Under the pieces are notes generated by a model. That model saw only the letters and a list, made by a program, of their open reading frames with translations. It had not been told where the DNA came from and ran no database searches. Both the position numbers and the translations under genes were made by a program. A stretch of 25,298 bases of DNA. Source: JAWPNA01 sp045402695. Lineage in GTDB: Bacteria > Acidobacteriota > Polarisedimenticolia > JACPZX01 > DASXTC01. Where the stretch lies: assembly GCA_045402695.1 (NCBI GenBank), contig JAWPNA010000440.1, positions 1 to 25,298 of the forward strand. The letters run 5' to 3'. Positions 22,998 to 25,298 of the stretch are shown piece after piece; within the stretch, counting starts at the first letter, position 1, and the number at the start of each line of letters is the position of its first letter.

Positions 22998-25298
22998 TCA
23001 TCTGCCCAGTCCGGCCGGCCAGTTCGCCACCAGCGTGATGGGGAGATTGCGCGCTGCCTCGGGACGCACGGCAACCAGCGCCCTCCCGCCGTCCGCGGTG
23101 AGGTCGCCCGAAACGGCCGCGCTGTTCTTGAACAGCGGCTTGGGGGTGTCGGCCTCGAAGCTCGCTCCTTGGGCCCGCACCGAAACCGACATCACAGTGA
23201 GATCCTGAGTCAGGTAGATGATCTCCGTTCCGCCTCGAGTCCACGAGCCACTGAAGCCGCCCTGGGTGGAGATCTGCCACTTGCCGCCGGCCCCGGGGAA
23301 GGGCGCCACGTAAACTTCCTGCTTACCCGATTCGTCCGAGACGTAAAGCATGTAACGTCCGTCCGGAGACAGCTTCCCGGACGTCTCCGTGAACTCCGAT
23401 TCGAGGAAAGGACGGGGCTCCCCGCCTCCCCCAAGGGAGATGACGGGCAGGACCCGGATGTCCCACCGCGTCTTGAGCGCCGGGTCGTTGACGTCGTAGA
23501 CCAGCAGGCGTCCGTCGGCAGACCAGCCCGTGGCCCGCTTGTCCTGATCGGAATGCAGAAGAAGCTCCTCCTTGCCGCCTCCGGAAGGCCTGACGAACAG
23601 ATCATCGAACTTCCCGCCGATGGAATAGGCGATCCGCTGCCCATCGGGCGACCAGATCGGCTTGTACTCGTTCGCGGCCCCGAAGGTCAGACGGGTCCTG
23701 ACGCCTCTGGCCAGGTCCTGGATCCAGATGTCGGCCGTTCCCGAATCCCGATCGGTGAGCGCGAAGGCGGCTCTCTTTCCGTCGGGCGAGAGGGCGATGT
23801 CGTCGTATTCGCCCGGCTCCCCCACCTTGCCGAGGTCCTTGCCGTCGCGGTCGAACCAGGTGAGCTGCGCGCTGGAATCGGCTCCCCCGGCCTGGTAGGC
23901 CAGCATGGGGCCGCTCGACGCAGCAAAGACCGCCCGGAAGAAGCCGGTGTCGTAATCGATCCCCTCGCCGATCGGCGCCGGATCTCCGCTGAGCTCGAGC
24001 CGCCCAGGATCGAACGGTTGGGCCAGGAGAACCCGGTCGCGCACGTACAGGAGGCGTCCGGCGGCGTAGGCGACGTTTGATCGCACCCGCAGCACCAGCT
24101 TCCTCTGGTCGGAGCCGAGCTGTCCCGCGTAGACGGCGTTCGCCTCGCTCTTGGTCCCGGAGCCGTGCGAGCCGGCAAGGTACAGAAAATGCCGGCCGTC
24201 GGGCAGGAAGGCCACCCACCGGTGCGTCGTCTCGCCATGATCCTCGTCGAGCTTCGTCACGGGCGCGGGCTGCCCGCCCGCGGCCGCGACGCGATGAATC
24301 GGTGAGACAGTCGTGGGGGCGAACAGGATCTCTCCCTCGGCGTTCCAGGCGCCGCTGCGGCCGTCTACTGCGTCGCAGATCGCCACCGCCGGGGAGCCCA
24401 CCAGGTCGATCTTCTTCAGCTTCCCGTCGGCGAAGAAGGCGATGAACCGGCTGTCGGGCGACCAGAACGGCCAGGTCGCGCCCTTCGTCCCCGGCAGCGG
24501 CCGGGCCGACAGGGAGTCGAGCGATCGAATCCACAGCAGGTCGTCTCCCTCGCCCCCCCTCAGTGCGAAGGTCAGGTGGCGGCCGTCGGGCGACAGGGAG
24601 AGCGAGCCGCTCCTCTCGCGGACCAGCTCGAAGCTGCTCCCTTCCGGGGGAAGAACCGAGCTGCGGATGACCCGGACCTCGGGCGCCGAGCGCATCCACT
24701 GACTCGCGGCCAGCACGCCCGTCAGCGCAGCGAGCAGCGCGGCCAGCGCCCACGCCCACCGCTCGCGCCCCCGGCGGCGCGCCACCACCGGGGGGGGCAG
24801 GCCTGCCTGGGACCCTCCCTCGGCAATCCACTGGAGCTGGAGCTTCACGTCGTGGGCGGTCTGCCATCGCTCGTCCGGCTCCTTGGCGAGGCAGGTCCGC
24901 ACCAGTCGATCCAGAGCCGGCGGCGTCATGGGCCGGACCTGGGAGATCGGCGGCGGCTCGCTGCCCATGATCGCCGCGATCAGGCTGGCCTGGCTCTTCC
25001 CCTCGAACGCCTTTCGTGCCGTGGACATCTCGTACAGGACGGCGCCCAGGGCGAAGATGTCGGTCCGAACGTCGGCCGGCTTGCCCTCGAGCTGCTCGGG
25101 GGCCATGTACTGGAAGGTGCCGACGATCGACCCCTCGGCGGTGAGGCTCCTGGCGCCCGTGGCGAGTGTGGACAAGCCCGCGCCGGATCCTCCCGCCTCC
25201 GCCCCCTTCAGCTTCGCCAGGCCGAAATCGAGGAGCTTGGCGCCGTTGGGCGTGAGCATCACGTTGCCCGGCTTCAGGTCCCGGTGGATGATGCCGTG
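22998..25298 (-). CDS. Membrane Ser/Thr protein kinase with extracytoplasmic WD40/PD40 propeller, N-terminus outside window
   Basis: 766 residues are visible; the N-lobe is cut off by the window edge. The catalytic loop HGIIHRDLKPGNVM is at visible residues 1-14, DFG at 24-26, and the activation segment ends in MAPEQLEGKPADVRTDIFAL. ALDRLVRTCLAKEPDERWQT is the usual end of the C-lobe. One transmembrane helix (WAWALAALLAALTGVLAAS) lies near 180-200. The remainder is a PD40 propeller with LSPDGRHLTFAL, WSPDSRFIAFFADG, LSPDGKRAAFAL, WSPDGQRIAYSI and LSPDGRYMLYVSDES blades. All catalytic residues seen are intact. This Pkn-propeller architecture is frequent in Acidobacteriota. The extracytoplasmic propeller is likely the sensor; the target is unknown, and the co-transcribed TerB protein is a candidate partner. 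Confidence 0.93.
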   Translation of the reverse strand, partial: HGIIHRDLKPGNVMLTPNGAKLLDFGLAKLKGAEAGGSGAGLSTLATGARSLTAEGSIVGTFQYMAPEQLEGKPADVRTDIFALGAVLYEMSTARKAFEGKSQASLIAAIMGSEPPPISQVRPMTPPALDRLVRTCLAKEPDERWQTAHDVKLQLQWIAEGGSQAGLPPPVVARRRGRERWAWALAALLAALTGVLAASQWMRSAPEVRVIRSSVLPPEGSSFELVRERSGSLSLSPDGRHLTFALRGGEGDDLLWIRSLDSLSARPLPGTKGATWPFWSPDSRFIAFFADGKLKKIDLVGSPAVAICDAVDGRSGAWNAEGEILFAPTTVSPIHRVAAAGGQPAPVTKLDEDHGETTHRWVAFLPDGRHFLYLAGSHGSGTKSEANAVYAGQLGSDQRKLVLRVRSNVAYAAGRLLYVRDRVLLAQPFDPGRLELSGDPAPIGEGIDYDTGFFRAVFAASSGPMLAYQAGGADSSAQLTWFDRDGKDLGKVGEPGEYDDIALSPDGKRAAFALTDRDSGTADIWIQDLARGVRTRLTFGAANEYKPIWSPDGQRIAYSIGGKFDDLFVRPSGGGKEELLLHSDQDKRATGWSADGRLLVYDVNDPALKTRWDIRVLPVISLGGGGEPRPFLESEFTETSGKLSPDGRYMLYVSDESGKQEVYVAPFPGAGGKWQISTQGGFSGSWTRGGTEIIYLTQDLTVMSVSVRAQGASFEADTPKPLFKNSAAVSGDLTADGGRALVAVRPEAARNLPITLVANWPAGLGR

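Noticed and set aside
22443..24080. 545-residue plus-strand ORF
   Set aside because: Runs antisense to TerB and the kinase propeller; the minus-strand frames carry clear domain motifs.
23602..24867. 421-residue minus-strand ORF in another frame of the kinase
   Set aside because: Arg-rich frame shadow of the kinase propeller region.
1..25298. CRISPR array
   Set aside because: No regularly spaced direct repeats with unique spacers were seen; the GGTATCAG octamers occur only as two pairs.

Overview
The window looks like a junction between a genomic island and the core chromosome of a high-GC bacterium, most likely an Acidobacteriota member. That assignment is an inference from gene content: a VWFA-related protein of the type abundant in that phylum, a Ser/Thr kinase fused to a WD40/PD40 propeller, and a propeller-amidohydrolase fusion. 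There is no rRNA or other marker gene to confirm it.

Positions 1-7386 are accessory DNA. They open with the C-terminal two thirds of a DUF499-family ATPase, a family known from anti-phage islands. A degraded stretch follows (about 2.1-4.9 kb) with orphan ORFs, two G-rich repeated structures and weak phage or plasmid-like remnants. Next comes a compact, AT-richer two-gene minus-strand operon, FRG-domain protein then DUF262 protein. This operon is bracketed by an inverted pair of tandem GGTATCAG motifs. The region ends at 7342-7386 with the 3' half of a tRNA-Thr(CGU) gene that has no 5' half, the classic scar of integration into a tRNA gene. The intact tRNA and an integrase would be expected to the left, outside the window.

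Positions 7421-10480 are an IS66-family insertion sequence 42 bp past the tRNA scar. It has perfect 8-bp target duplications (GTCCTCTT), tnpA, tnpB and a broken tnpC (in-frame TGA plus frameshift). It has two right-end inverted repeats, and between them lies an intact gene for a four-helix membrane protein, so the element appears to have captured a passenger.

From 10481 to the end lies ordinary chromosome: a DoxX/DUF417-like membrane protein, a secreted VWFA-related protein, a divergently transcribed secreted metzincin protease with a near-consensus promoter, a 1131-residue exported propeller-amidohydrolase, a nucleotidyltransferase, a GT-C-type membrane glycosyltransferase with C-terminal TPRs, and a kinase-TerB gene pair whose kinase runs off the right edge.

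The strongest candidate for an undescribed system is the FRG-DUF262 cassette with its flanking repeats, palindromic upstream sites and downstream hairpin, sitting in a tRNA-bounded island next to a DUF499 defence gene. The IS66 with a captured membrane gene is the second.
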